A DNA stretch of 64,000 bases from Weissella koreensis KACC 15510. GTDB taxonomy: Bacteria; Bacillota; Bacilli; Lactobacillales; Lactobacillaceae. The notes beneath the pieces are model-generated. The model was not told the DNA's origin. It worked only from the letters and a program-made list of their open reading frames with translations, and did not search any database. Where the stretch lies: positions 744,001 to 808,000 of the forward strand of contig NC_015759.1 of NCBI RefSeq assembly GCF_000219805.1, in the 5' to 3' direction. A program made the translations under genes and the position numbers. Shown piece after piece: positions 35,335 to 43,967 of this stretch (its first letter is position 1; every line of letters starts with the position of its first letter).

Positions 35335-35379
35335 AAAAAAACGCATCGTTTAGGAATTAATCCTAAAACGATGCGTTTT
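35335..35379. terminator. Bidirectional terminator between lepB and yidC
   Basis: A stem of 18 bp (AAAACGCATCGTTTAGGA and complement with one bulge) with flanking A and T runs. Confidence 0.93.
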
Positions 35380-35421
35380 TTATTAAAATTAGCAAAAGCA
35401 TCAATATTACTTAAGCATGAA

Positions 35422-36273
35422 TTAGTTGCGTTTCTTTGACCGCTTAGCTTTATTAATTGCTCGTTCGCGGTCCTTAATAGCTTTCTTCTTAGCTTCACGT
35501 TCGCGACGAATCTTGAATGGATTTTGAATTGTCCAAGTTTGGATCGCTTGGAATGCATTTGAAACAACCCAATAAAGAGACAAAGCTGATGGAACGTTAA
35601 TCGCAAATAAGAAAATCATAACTGGCATGGCATATGTCATTGTCGATGTCATTGAATTTCTCTCAGGCTGACCCAACATCACCAAATATGATGATACAAA
35701 GGTAAATACGGCTGCCAACAAAGGAATAATATAAGTTGGATCATGTTGTCCCAATTGGACCCATAAGAAGGTTCCAGTTTGTAATTCTTTTGTATTGAAA
35801 ATAGCTTGATACAATGCAATCAAAATTGGCATTTGAACAATTAATGGGATTAATGAAGTAAAGGGACTAACACCCGCTTCTTTGTACAAAGCTGTGGTTT
35901 CCGCTTGCATTTTCTGCATTTGATCCGTATCACGTTTATTAGGGTACTTTTCTTGTAACTTCTTAATGGCTGGTGCAATTTCTTGCATCTTAACCATTGA
36001 ACTAGTTTGGTGTACCATCAAAGGTAAAATCAAGATTCGAATTAATAATGTAAAAATAATAATTCCAAATCCATAACTATTTCCAAACCAACTTGATACA
36101 CCCATAATTGAACGAGCAAAGTTACCAATAATGGTACCCTTCCAGAATCCATGACCAATTGCTGGACCTTGGTACATCAATGCAGCTATTACCATAATGA
36201 TAAGGGCAACTAATGCTGCAAGTACTGACTTTTTATAATTCATTAAAAAAGATTTGATTTTTGACAAATTCAT
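35422..36273 (-). CDS. yidC: YidC/Oxa1 family membrane protein insertase
   Basis: A 283-residue YidC of the Gram-positive short type with about five helices: GIIIFTLLIRILILPLMV (membrane entry, containing the conserved groove arginine), the coiled cytoplasmic hairpin MQEIAPAIKKLQEKYPNKRDTDQMQKMQAET, SLIPLIVQMPILIALYQAI, and a Lys/Arg-rich C-terminal tail that contacts ribosomes. The N-terminal helix lacks the lipobox cysteine found in most Bacillus-type YidC proteins. GGAG suits the ATG at 36273, four codons after the longest start. It follows rnpA by 14 bases in the usual rpmH-rnpA-yidC order. Confidence 0.95.
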   Translation of the reverse strand: MNLSKIKSFLMNYKKSVLAALVALIIMVIAALMYQGPAIGHGFWKGTIIGNFARSIMGVSSWFGNSYGFGIIIFTLLIRILILPLMVHQTSSMVKMQEIAPAIKKLQEKYPNKRDTDQMQKMQAETTALYKEAGVSPFTSLIPLIVQMPILIALYQAIFNTKELQTGTFLWVQLGQHDPTYIIPLLAAVFTFVSSYLVMLGQPERNSMTSTMTYAMPVMIFLFAINVPSALSLYWVVSNAFQAIQTWTIQNPFKIRREREAKKKAIKDRERAINKAKRSKKRN

Positions 36274-36287
36274 CTTGTTCTCCATTA

Positions 36288-36662
36288 TTAATCTTTAGTA
36301 TCGGTTTCAGCAACAGGCACTTCTGTAAATAGATCTGCTAATTTAAACACATGGACAATATTATGCTTAATTACATCCATTGGTTGATCATGCGCAGATG
36401 GTCGAGCAATCACTAAGATATCAACATCAGTTTTTAATTGGGGTTTTAATTCCAAAACACTTTGACGAATTCGGCGTTTAACCCAAACTCTTTCATGACC
36501 ACGTAAACCAACTTTTTTTGAAATCGAAATTCCTAGTCGCAAATGTTTTTGAGCTGGCTTTTCCATAACATAGACAATAAACATCTTATTAGCAACTGAA
36601 TTATGCTGTTCAAAGACGGCTTGAAAGTCCTTTTCTGTTTTAACGCGAAAACTCTTGCGCAT
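36288..36662 (-). CDS. rnpA: Ribonuclease P protein component
   Basis: A 124-residue RNase P protein subunit, which binds the RNase P RNA and the 5' leader of pre-tRNA. The signature GISISKKVGLRGHERVWVKRRIRQS covers the RNR motif helix (about residues 43-67). The N-terminal FRVKTEKDFQAVFEQ is typical. It follows rpmH after a strong terminator-like hairpin, which may lower its expression relative to the ribosomal protein. Confidence 0.96.
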   Translation of the reverse strand: MRKSFRVKTEKDFQAVFEQHNSVANKMFIVYVMEKPAQKHLRLGISISKKVGLRGHERVWVKRRIRQSVLELKPQLKTDVDILVIARPSAHDQPMDVIKHNIVHVFKLADLFTEVPVAETDTKD

Positions 36663-36752
36663 GTTGTTCTCCTTAATTTCAAAATGATTTAATTTCTCGA
36701 TCGAATTGGTGTTTCATCGATCCAAATAAATTTTTTCTTTTTTTAAATAAAA

Positions 36753-36795
36753 AAACACGGGTGATCCCAGCCAAATAGCCGGAATCACCCGTGTT
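36753..36795 (-). terminator. Terminator or attenuator between rpmH and rnpA
   Basis: A stem of about 15 bp (arms AACACGGGTGATTCC and complement) followed on the minus strand by seven T. Because rnpA has no evident promoter of its own, partial read-through is likely. Confidence 0.88.
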
Positions 36796-36831
36796 AGTTA
36801 TTATCAGTTTCCTAATAAAGGCGCTGCCGAA

Positions 36832-36966
36832 TTAGGCTGACAATACCTTGCGGCCCTTTTGGCGGCGACGTGCAAGCACTTTGCGCCCGTTACTTGTGCT
36901 CATGCGCTTGCGGAAGCCGTGCACGCGTTCGCGGTGACGCTTCTTTGGTTGATATGTGCGCTTCAT
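36832..36966 (-). CDS. rpmH: 50S ribosomal protein L34
   Basis: A 44-residue protein, [20 protein letters not shown] and onward to KGRKVLSA, the full L34 sequence: Arg/Lys-rich and buried in 23S rRNA in the large subunit. GGGAGG lies nine bases before the ATG. It starts the minus-strand rpmH-rnpA-yidC group that borders oriC. The G/C-rich codon use of this short gene stands out from the AT-rich surroundings, as usual for it. Confidence 0.97.
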   Translation of the reverse strand: MKRTYQPKKRHRERVHGFRKRMSTSNGRKVLARRRQKGRKVLSA

Positions 36967-37035
36967 GTGATTACACCTCCCATTCGTAGTTAGATTTTTT
37001 CTGCTTTTTTCAATATCAAAAACAATTCAAGGATT

Positions 37036-37064
37036 ATAATACCATTTCTATAAAAGTAAGGCAA
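37036..37064 (-). promoter_or_regulatory. rpmH promoter
   Basis: On the minus strand TTGCCT (37059-37064), a 17-base spacer and TATTAT (37036-37041) lie 70 bases before the rpmH start. Confidence 0.6.
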
Positions 37065-37104
37065 GCTCAAAACCTTCGTTGTAATTTAAATTAATTTAAT
37101 TGAA

Positions 37105-37500
37105 AAATATAGTTATCCAAAATGTAACTTTCCGTTATGTTCATAAAAAAATAAAAATCACAGAGAGTTATGTAGTTTTCCACAAAATCCACAGTTTTTC
37201 CACAATATTAACAGGGTGTTTACAGGTGTTCCTATTGTTCCTGTGGAAATGTGGAAAACTCTGTTGATAACCTGCCATGCCCACATAGCTTTTACACAAA
37301 TGGCTCTGTATAACACTTTATTTTTATACTTTTTTCACATCATGTAACTTTTTGTGAGTATTTTTTTAAACAACCCTGTGTATTCTTGGATAACTTTTTC
37401 AACAAACTGTTAATATCTCAATGTGTTATTTTATTCGTCAAAATTTTTATTTCGCACAATTTTAACCTGTGGAAAACTACGCTAAATCCTGCTACAATAA
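37105..37500. other. oriC: oriC, upstream DnaA-box cluster and dnaA promoter
   Basis: Intergenic region of rpmH and dnaA with many DnaA-box-like 9-mers: TTATCCAAA (37113), TTTTCCACA (37176, 37196), TGTGGAAAA (37250, 37468), TGTTGATAA (37262) and CTTGGATAA (37385). The last TGTGGAAAA overlaps the -35 of a dnaA promoter whose -10 is TACAAT (37493-37498), which fits DnaA autoregulation. The whole region is very AT-rich and free of coding sequence. Confidence 0.88.
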
Positions 37501-37599
37501 CATATGTTTTGAGCGAAACGATTTCGATTATTTCGCATTTTTTATTTAAAAGATGAATTTTTAAAAATACTTAATACTTATACTAAGGAGGAGCACATA

Positions 37600-38994
37600 A
37601 TGGACCACACTCAACTCTGGGATGCGATTAAAACTGAACTACGAAAAAGTATCGGCCCGGGGATGTCTTTTGATAATTTTGTTGAGGGTCTGACGCCGAT
37701 TCGATTAATTCAAACTCCCAATAACTCCGACCAGCTATACCTTTCAACGACACACAAAAACGTCGCAAATGAATGGAAACCAAATGGTCAATATTATAAT
37801 CAATTCCTCAGTGCTTCAATCCAAGTCACCGTGGACTTACTTGGCAATCCAACCTTAATTTTACCGGTTGTCAGCTACATTGAAGTCACAGCTGAAAAAA
37901 TAGTCCCCACCCAATCCACTACAGCCGAACAACTTGATCTAAATCTTTCTGATAATATAGGGTTAAATTCAACTGAATCACGGCTAAACCCTAAATATCG
38001 ATTTGATAGTTTTATTGCTTCAACGCCCAATCGTGAAGCTAAATCCGTTGCTGAAGCAGTTGCTGAACACCCTGGTCAAGAGTGGAATCCCCTTCTTTTA
38101 TATGGAAATTCTGGTCTAGGCAAAACTCATTTAATGCAAGCAATTGGAAATGATCTTCTAATAAGAAACCCTAAAGCAAGCGTTAAATTCATTACAACAG
38201 ATGATTTTATGAATGATTGGACCGACGCTTTACGATTTAATAAAACCAACGAATTCAAAAAAGAATATCGTAATGTCGACCTACTACTTGTTGACGATAT
38301 TCAATTATTGGCTGATAAAGAAAACGTTCAAGAAGAATTTTTCAATACTTTTAATGCCATTACACGTGATGGTCACCAGATCGTTTTGACATCTGACAAA
38401 TTACCAAAAGACATTAAAGGAATCGAAGAACGTCTTGTTTCACGCTTTGCGATGGGATATTCAGCCAATTTGACACAACCAGATCCAGAGACAAAAATTG
38501 CAATTCTAAAAAATAAAGCTGAAGAATCTAGTATTGAAATTTCATATGATGTTCTTTCTGAGATTGCCAATGCCGTTAACACCAACGTCCGTGATTTAGA
38601 AGGTGTTTTCAAAAAAGTAGTTGCTAAAATTAAAATTAGTAATTCTGAAGTAACAGTTGACGCCATCCGTGAAATTTTGAAAGATCTTAATTTTGAACGT
38701 TCAAACATAATAACAATCCCATTAATTCAAGAAGCGGTTGCCTATTACTTTGATTTAAATATCAGCGATTTAACTGGAAAAAGTCGTGTGAAAGAAATTG
38801 TTATTCCTCGTCAAATTGCTATGTATCTTTCTCGCGAGATTACCCAAGAATCATTACCAGCCATTGGCCGAGCCTTTGGTGGTAAAGATCATACAACTGT
38901 TATGCATTCAACTAATAAAATTGAAGAAAATATGCTAGATGATGCTAAACTGGAACAACAAGTACAAAAAATTAGAGCCTTAGTTCAACACTAG
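37600..38994 (+). CDS. dnaA: Chromosomal replication initiator protein DnaA
   Basis: A 464-residue DnaA with all four domains. Domain I (about 1-85) with LWDAIKTELRKSIGPGMSF; a short variable domain II; the AAA+ domain III beginning at NPKYRFDSFI, with Walker A GNSGLGKTHL and Walker B LLLVDDIQLL; and domain IV with the DNA-binding signature GRAFGGKDHTTVMHS. It opens oriC with ATP. It is followed by the unwinding element and dnaN, and co-directional with replication. AAGGAGGAG precedes the ATG. Confidence 0.99.
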   Translation: MDHTQLWDAIKTELRKSIGPGMSFDNFVEGLTPIRLIQTPNNSDQLYLSTTHKNVANEWKPNGQYYNQFLSASIQVTVDLLGNPTLILPVVSYIEVTAEKIVPTQSTTAEQLDLNLSDNIGLNSTESRLNPKYRFDSFIASTPNREAKSVAEAVAEHPGQEWNPLLLYGNSGLGKTHLMQAIGNDLLIRNPKASVKFITTDDFMNDWTDALRFNKTNEFKKEYRNVDLLLVDDIQLLADKENVQEEFFNTFNAITRDGHQIVLTSDKLPKDIKGIEERLVSRFAMGYSANLTQPDPETKIAILKNKAEESSIEISYDVLSEIANAVNTNVRDLEGVFKKVVAKIKISNSEVTVDAIREILKDLNFERSNIITIPLIQEAVAYYFDLNISDLTGKSRVKEIVIPRQIAMYLSREITQESLPAIGRAFGGKDHTTVMHSTNKIEENMLDDAKLEQQVQKIRALVQH

Positions 38995-38997
38995 CCT

Positions 38998-39123
38998 GTG
39001 GAAAACTAAAAAGTTATTATTAATTTATCCACAGATTTTTAAACATGCTTTAACTCTAGATATTACTTTAGTTATTATACTTTTACACAGTTTCCACAGG
39101 GCCTACTACTACTACTACCTCTA
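38998..39123 (+). other. oriC: oriC, unwinding element with DnaA boxes and DnaA-trios
   Basis: Between dnaA and dnaN: DnaA boxes TGTGGAAAA (38998-39006) and a perfect TTATCCACA (39025-39033), then TTTCCACA (39091-39098), GGGCC (39099-39103), five CTA triplets from 39103 to 39117, CCT and another CTA, and an AT-rich stretch. This is the box / GC / trio order of the Bacillus basal unwinding system, in which DnaA spreads from the box along the trios. Confidence 0.85.
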
Positions 39124-39195
39124 ATTAATATTAATTAATCATTAAAAATAACAGCGCCTTACCCATATTAATCCCACAAAAGGAGTTTTTACGTT

Positions 39196-40326
39196 ATGCA
39201 ATTTTCAATTAACCGCCAAATTTTAATTAAAGCCCTAAATAATGTAAATCGAGCTATTTCAGCTAGAACTGCAATGCCCATTCTTGCCAACATTAAATTA
39301 GTTTTAACCGAAGAAGGATTGACTTTGACGGGTTCAGATACAGATATATCAATTGAAACCACGATTCCCAAAAATGATGATCAAGCTCAATTAAAAATTG
39401 ATTCAATTAGTGGAATTACATTACCAGCTACTTTTTTCACAAATATTGTGAAAAGAATGCCCGGAGAAGAAATAAAATTAGCTAATATTGACGGTTTTCA
39501 AGCTAAAATTAGTTCTGGCTCAGCTGAATATGATATCCATGGTCAAGATGTCAATAGTTATCCTCATCTTCCAGAAGTTGATATTAAGAATCAATTAACA
39601 TTACCTGCTGAAACTTTGATTGAAGTTATTCGTCAAACAGTTATTGCAGTTTCAAAACAATTAAGTCAACCAATTTTAACTGGAGTTCATTTTATTTTGG
39701 GTGGTGGTAATTTAACTGCAGTTGCAACTGATCGCCATCGTTTAGCACAACGCACAGTCCCATTTGAAAATGAAGAAGTGAACGCTGATATTATTATCCC
39801 AGGGCCTTCTTTGTTACAACTTCAAGGAATGCTTGAAGAAGTCGAAACTGTTGAAATTCGCGTTGCTGCAAATCAAGTTATTTTCCAACTTGGACCAAAT
39901 ACGCTCTTTTATTCACGTCTCTTAGAAGGAAATTATCCTGATGCTTCACGTTTAATTCCAACAGAAAAAAAGACGACTTTGACAATTAATGCGCGTGAAT
40001 TGTTGCAAACTATTGATCGGGCAGCATTGCTGTCACATGAAGGGCGTTCAAATGTAATTCAATTTGATATTTCTGGTGAACATTCAATTATTTCATCAAA
40101 TTCTCCTGAAGTTGGAAAAATTGAAGAAGAAATTTTTGCGGCTGAAACAGCTGGAGAAGACCTTACAATTTCATTTAATCCCGATTATATGCGAGACGCT
40201 TTGAAATCATTTGGGGATGAAGAAATTCAGATCGGGTTTAAGACCGCTTTAGACCCATTTACACTTGTTCCTACTAATAATGCGACGAATTTCATACAAT
40301 TAATAACACCTGTTCGTACTTATTAA
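39196..40326 (+). CDS. dnaN: DNA polymerase III beta subunit (sliding clamp)
   Basis: A 376-residue sliding clamp made of three repeated domains of about 125 residues; two copies close a ring round DNA and hold polymerase III. Recognisable segments are MQFSINRQILIKALNNVNRAIS, ATDRHRLAQR at about 180, GRSNVIQFD and the C-terminal NFIQLITPVRTY. Length is normal. The gene ends at a terminator, so the next genes have their own promoter. AAAGGAG precedes the ATG. Confidence 0.98.
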   Translation: MQFSINRQILIKALNNVNRAISARTAMPILANIKLVLTEEGLTLTGSDTDISIETTIPKNDDQAQLKIDSISGITLPATFFTNIVKRMPGEEIKLANIDGFQAKISSGSAEYDIHGQDVNSYPHLPEVDIKNQLTLPAETLIEVIRQTVIAVSKQLSQPILTGVHFILGGGNLTAVATDRHRLAQRTVPFENEEVNADIIIPGPSLLQLQGMLEEVETVEIRVAANQVIFQLGPNTLFYSRLLEGNYPDASRLIPTEKKTTLTINARELLQTIDRAALLSHEGRSNVIQFDISGEHSIISSNSPEVGKIEEEIFAAETAGEDLTISFNPDYMRDALKSFGDEEIQIGFKTALDPFTLVPTNNATNFIQLITPVRTY

Positions 40327-40354
40327 TTGATTTAATTATCGAAATAAAAAATTA

Positions 40355-40398
40355 AGAAGAGCCGAAATGAGCGTTAAACGCTTAATTTGGTTCTTTTT
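40355..40398 (+). terminator. Terminator of dnaA-dnaN
   Basis: A stem of about 17 bases with several G-U pairs followed by TTTTT, 30 bases after the dnaN stop. Confidence 0.75.
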
Positions 40399-40533
40399 GT
40401 CAAAATGGCGTAAAAGTCCATAGAGGTCTTATTAAAGCCAAATAGATAAAAAAATGGTATAATTAAAAGTAACTAATTTTGGAAATAAAAAATTATTTTT
40501 ATCGTATTATCCGCGTGATAGAAAGGACTTGAT

Positions 40534-40773
40534 TTGGCAAAAGAAGTGTCAATCACAACCCCTTATATAACTTTAGGGCAGTTGTTAAAAGAAACGAGTA
40601 CTATTGGCACTGGTGGCCAAGCAAAATGGTATCTTCGTGAAAATGAAGTATTAGTGAACCAAGAGATTGATATGCGCCGTGGTCGTAAATTATATCCCGG
40701 AGATGTTGTTGCATTACCAAATGGTGACCGTTTTGTGATCAATGGTGAAGGGGCAACTCCTAAGTTTGAATAA
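40534..40773 (+). CDS. rlbA: S4-domain RNA-binding protein RlbA/YaaA
   Basis: A 79-residue S4-domain protein of the YaaA/RlbA type, which always lies between dnaN and recF in Firmicutes. The S4 motif is ITLGQLLKETSTIGTGGQAKWYL ... EVLVNQEIDMRRGRKLYPGD. It probably binds structured RNA or ribosomes; in Bacillus its relative affects ribosome biogenesis. The start codon is TTG (40534) with AAAGGA ahead. Its TAA overlaps the recF ATG by one base. Confidence 0.9.
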   Translation: MAKEVSITTPYITLGQLLKETSTIGTGGQAKWYLRENEVLVNQEIDMRRGRKLYPGDVVALPNGDRFVINGEGATPKFE

Positions 40774-41915
40774 TGCGATTATCATCATTAGAGCTTGATA
40801 ATTTCAGAAATTATCAAAACTTAGAAGTCGAATTTTCGCCTGGGGTAAATGTTTTTTTAGGATCAAATGCTCAGGGTAAAACTAATTTATTAGAGGCGAT
40901 TTATGTTTTAGCATTAGCTCGATCTCATCGAGCACACAGCGATAAGGAATTAATTGGTTGGAGTCAAAAAACGGCTAAAATTAAAGGTGTTGTGGAGCGA
41001 AGAACAGGTAAAATACCTCTTTCATTAGCTTTTAGTCCCAAGGGTAAAAAAGCCCGAATGAATCATTTAGATCAAGCCAAACTTGCTAATTATATTGGGC
41101 AAATGAATGTGATTTTATTTGCTCCAGAAGATTTAAATTTGGTAAAAGGGAGTCCACAAATTCGTCGGCAGTTTATTGACCGTGAATTTAGTCAGATGAG
41201 CCCTAAATATCTCTATATTGCTAATCAATATCGAGGAATTTTAAAACAGCGAAACCAATATTTAAAACAATTAAGTCATCATGAAAGTTCAGATGAGTTA
41301 TTTTTAGAGGTGCTGACAGAACAGTTAATTGAATATGGGAGTGATTTAATTTGGAGACGGTTGCAATTACTTAAACGTCTCGATAATGCTGCTTCCCCAA
41401 TTCAGGAGGCAATTACAAAGGATCAAGAACATTTAAAAATTGAGTACGTTTCTCAATTAAATGTTACAGATTTAACCGATCTAACTATGATTCAAAAAGG
41501 CCTAAAACAGCACTTTAATAAATTAAAAAAACGTGAGATTCAAATGGGGACAACCCTCTTAGGACCGCATCGGGATGATCTCCAATTTATGGTTAATGGT
41601 CATGATGTGGCTACTTTTGGTTCACAAGGTCAACAACGTACAACAGCTTTGGCTGTTAAATTAGCGGAAATTGATCTTATGAAGGAAGAGACGGGGGAAG
41701 AACCAATTCTATTGTTAGATGATGTTTTGTCTGAATTGGATTCAACTCGACAAACGCATTTATTGACGGCAATGCAAGATCGGGTTCAAACGTTTATTAC
41801 GACCCCGTCATTAAGTGATATAACCCAAAAGTTGATCAAAACACCACGCGTCTTTAAGGTTGAATACGGAACACTAACATTACAATCAGAAATCGATGAA
41901 GCGCCTAATTTATAA
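40773..41915 (+). CDS. recF: DNA replication and repair protein RecF
   Basis: A 380-residue RecF, an SMC-like ATPase that helps load RecA at gaps and stalled forks. Walker A is GSNAQGKTNLLEA (about residues 30-42), the ABC signature region is FGSQGQQRTTALAVKLAE (about 287-304) and Walker B is PILLLDDVLSELD (about 315-327). Translation is coupled to rlbA (ATGA-type junction TAATG), and gyrB follows after 46 bases. Confidence 0.97.
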   Translation: MRLSSLELDNFRNYQNLEVEFSPGVNVFLGSNAQGKTNLLEAIYVLALARSHRAHSDKELIGWSQKTAKIKGVVERRTGKIPLSLAFSPKGKKARMNHLDQAKLANYIGQMNVILFAPEDLNLVKGSPQIRRQFIDREFSQMSPKYLYIANQYRGILKQRNQYLKQLSHHESSDELFLEVLTEQLIEYGSDLIWRRLQLLKRLDNAASPIQEAITKDQEHLKIEYVSQLNVTDLTDLTMIQKGLKQHFNKLKKREIQMGTTLLGPHRDDLQFMVNGHDVATFGSQGQQRTTALAVKLAEIDLMKEETGEEPILLLDDVLSELDSTRQTHLLTAMQDRVQTFITTPSLSDITQKLIKTPRVFKVEYGTLTLQSEIDEAPNL

Positions 41916-41961
41916 AAATAAGAATTAGGTTGCTGCAAGCTATGTGAGAGGAGTTTTTTAA

Positions 41962-43938
41962 ATGGCTGATGAAGAACAAGTAACATCAATCAATTCAGAA
42001 GAAGTGGGGGTTATGCACACGGAGGCTGGAGCTTATGATGCTAGTCAAATCGAAGTGCTTGAGGGTCTTGAAGCAGTTCGTAAGCGACCTGGAATGTATA
42101 TTGGAACAACTTCTAGTCAGGGACTCCATCATTTAGTTTGGGAAATTGTTGATAATGGAATTGATGAGGCCATGGCTGGCTTTGCAGATCATGTCACTGT
42201 TACAATTGAAGCTGATAATTCGGTTACAGTAACTGACAATGGTCGAGGAATCCCAGTTGATTTACAAAAGAAAACTGGGAAATCAGCCTTAGAGACAGTC
42301 TTTACGGTTCTACATGCTGGTGGAAAATTTGATGGTGGTGGTTATAAGGTTTCTGGTGGATTACACGGAGTTGGGGCTTCTGTAGTTAATGCTCTTTCAA
42401 CACGCCTAGATGCTATAGTAGTTCGTGATGGAAAAGGTTATCAAATGGCCTTTGAACGTGGACGAACGGTACAGACTATTACTGAAATTTCAGCAGAAGG
42501 ATTGGAAGTTGAACGTGGAACGATCGTGCACTTTGTTCCGGATGCTGATATTTTCCAAGAGACCACAGTCTTCAATGCTAAGACTTTAATTGATCGAGTT
42601 CGTGAATTAGCCTTTTTGAATAAGGGCTTGCGCATTTCATTCACTGACAAACGAAATGATGAAAATAAAACTGAGACTTTCTATTATGAAGGTGGTTTGA
42701 GAGAGTATGTTGAATACTTGAACCGAAATAAGACTGTTTTGTTTGAAGAACCAGTTTATGTTGAGGGAACTTCAAATAATATTGAAGTTGAAGTTGCCTT
42801 GCAGTATACCGATGATTATCGATCAAATGTGTTGCTTTCTTTCGCTAACAATATTAATACTTGGGAAGGTGGAACGCACGAGACCGGATTTAAAACAGCA
42901 ATGACGCGGGTAATAAATGATTATGCTCGTCAAAATAACATCTTAAAAGAAGATGATGATACACTTACAATTGATGATTTAAGAGAAGGTTTGACGGCAA
43001 TTGTTTCAGTAAAGCATCCTGATCCATTATTTGAGGGTCAAACGAAAGCTAAATTGGGTAGTTCAGATGCTCGGACTGCTGTTTATCGAATGTTTAATGA
43101 AACATTTAAACGTTTTATGTATGAGAATCCGGTAATAGCTAAGCAAATCGTTGAAAAGGGTCAATCAGCTAAAAAAGCTCGAATGGCAGCCAAAAAGGCC
43201 CGTGAAGAATCTCGAAAGAAAACTGGATTAGAAATTTCAAACTTACCTGGTAAGCTAGCAAATAATACCTCTAAAGATCCAGCTATATCAGAATTATTTA
43301 TTGTTGAGGGTGACTCTGCCGGTGGTTCTGCTAAGCAAGGTCGAGAACGATTAACTCAAGCTATTTTGCCAATTCGAGGTAAAATTTTGAATGTTGAAAA
43401 GGCTCAAATGAAAACTATTTTAGCCAATGAAGAAATTCGTTCATTGTTTACGGCGATGGGAACTGGCTTCGGTGAAGAATTTAATATTGAAAAAGTTCAT
43501 TATCATAAATTAATCATCATGACTGACGCCGATGTTGATGGAGCTCACATTAGAACTTTGTTATTAACATTGATTTATCGCTACATGCGTCCGCTGCTAG
43601 AAGCCGGATTTGTTTATATCGCACAACCACCTTTGTATCAGGTTCGACAAGGTAAGTTTGTTAAATACCTTGATACTGATCAAGAATTAAATGAACTGTT
43701 ACCAACTTTGCCAGCTAGCCCTAAGCCAGTTGTTCAACGTTATAAGGGACTTGGTGAAATGGATGCCGAACAACTTTGGGAAACAACCATGGATCCTACT
43801 CAACGTCGGATGCTGCGAGTTGAATTAGATGATGCCGAAGAAGCTGATCAAGTATTTAGTATGTTGATGGGTGATAAGGTTGAGCCTCGACGTGAATTTA
43901 TTGAACAAAATGCGCGTTATGCCGAGTTGGATGTTTAA
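41962..43938 (+). CDS. gyrB: DNA gyrase subunit B
   Basis: A 658-residue ATPase subunit of gyrase, which supercoils DNA with GyrA. GHKL ATPase domain with [14 protein letters not shown] and [11 protein letters not shown], transducer domain, then the TOPRIM domain with [21 protein letters not shown] cut as EGDSAGG near 450 and [16 protein letters not shown], and the tail ending with RRRFIE-type residues ([13 protein letters not shown]). It is slightly longer at the N terminus than usual (about 20 acidic/polar residues). GAGAGGAG precedes the ATG. Confidence 0.98.
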   Translation: MADEEQVTSINSEEVGVMHTEAGAYDASQIEVLEGLEAVRKRPGMYIGTTSSQGLHHLVWEIVDNGIDEAMAGFADHVTVTIEADNSVTVTDNGRGIPVDLQKKTGKSALETVFTVLHAGGKFDGGGYKVSGGLHGVGASVVNALSTRLDAIVVRDGKGYQMAFERGRTVQTITEISAEGLEVERGTIVHFVPDADIFQETTVFNAKTLIDRVRELAFLNKGLRISFTDKRNDENKTETFYYEGGLREYVEYLNRNKTVLFEEPVYVEGTSNNIEVEVALQYTDDYRSNVLLSFANNINTWEGGTHETGFKTAMTRVINDYARQNNILKEDDDTLTIDDLREGLTAIVSVKHPDPLFEGQTKAKLGSSDARTAVYRMFNETFKRFMYENPVIAKQIVEKGQSAKKARMAAKKAREESRKKTGLEISNLPGKLANNTSKDPAISELFIVEGDSAGGSAKQGRERLTQAILPIRGKILNVEKAQMKTILANEEIRSLFTAMGTGFGEEFNIEKVHYHKLIIMTDADVDGAHIRTLLLTLIYRYMRPLLEAGFVYIAQPPLYQVRQGKFVKYLDTDQELNELLPTLPASPKPVVQRYKGLGEMDAEQLWETTMDPTQRRMLRVELDDAEEADQVFSMLMGDKVEPRREFIEQNARYAELDV

Positions 43939-43967
43939 TTTAAATTATTGATTGAAGGGAGTTAAAA

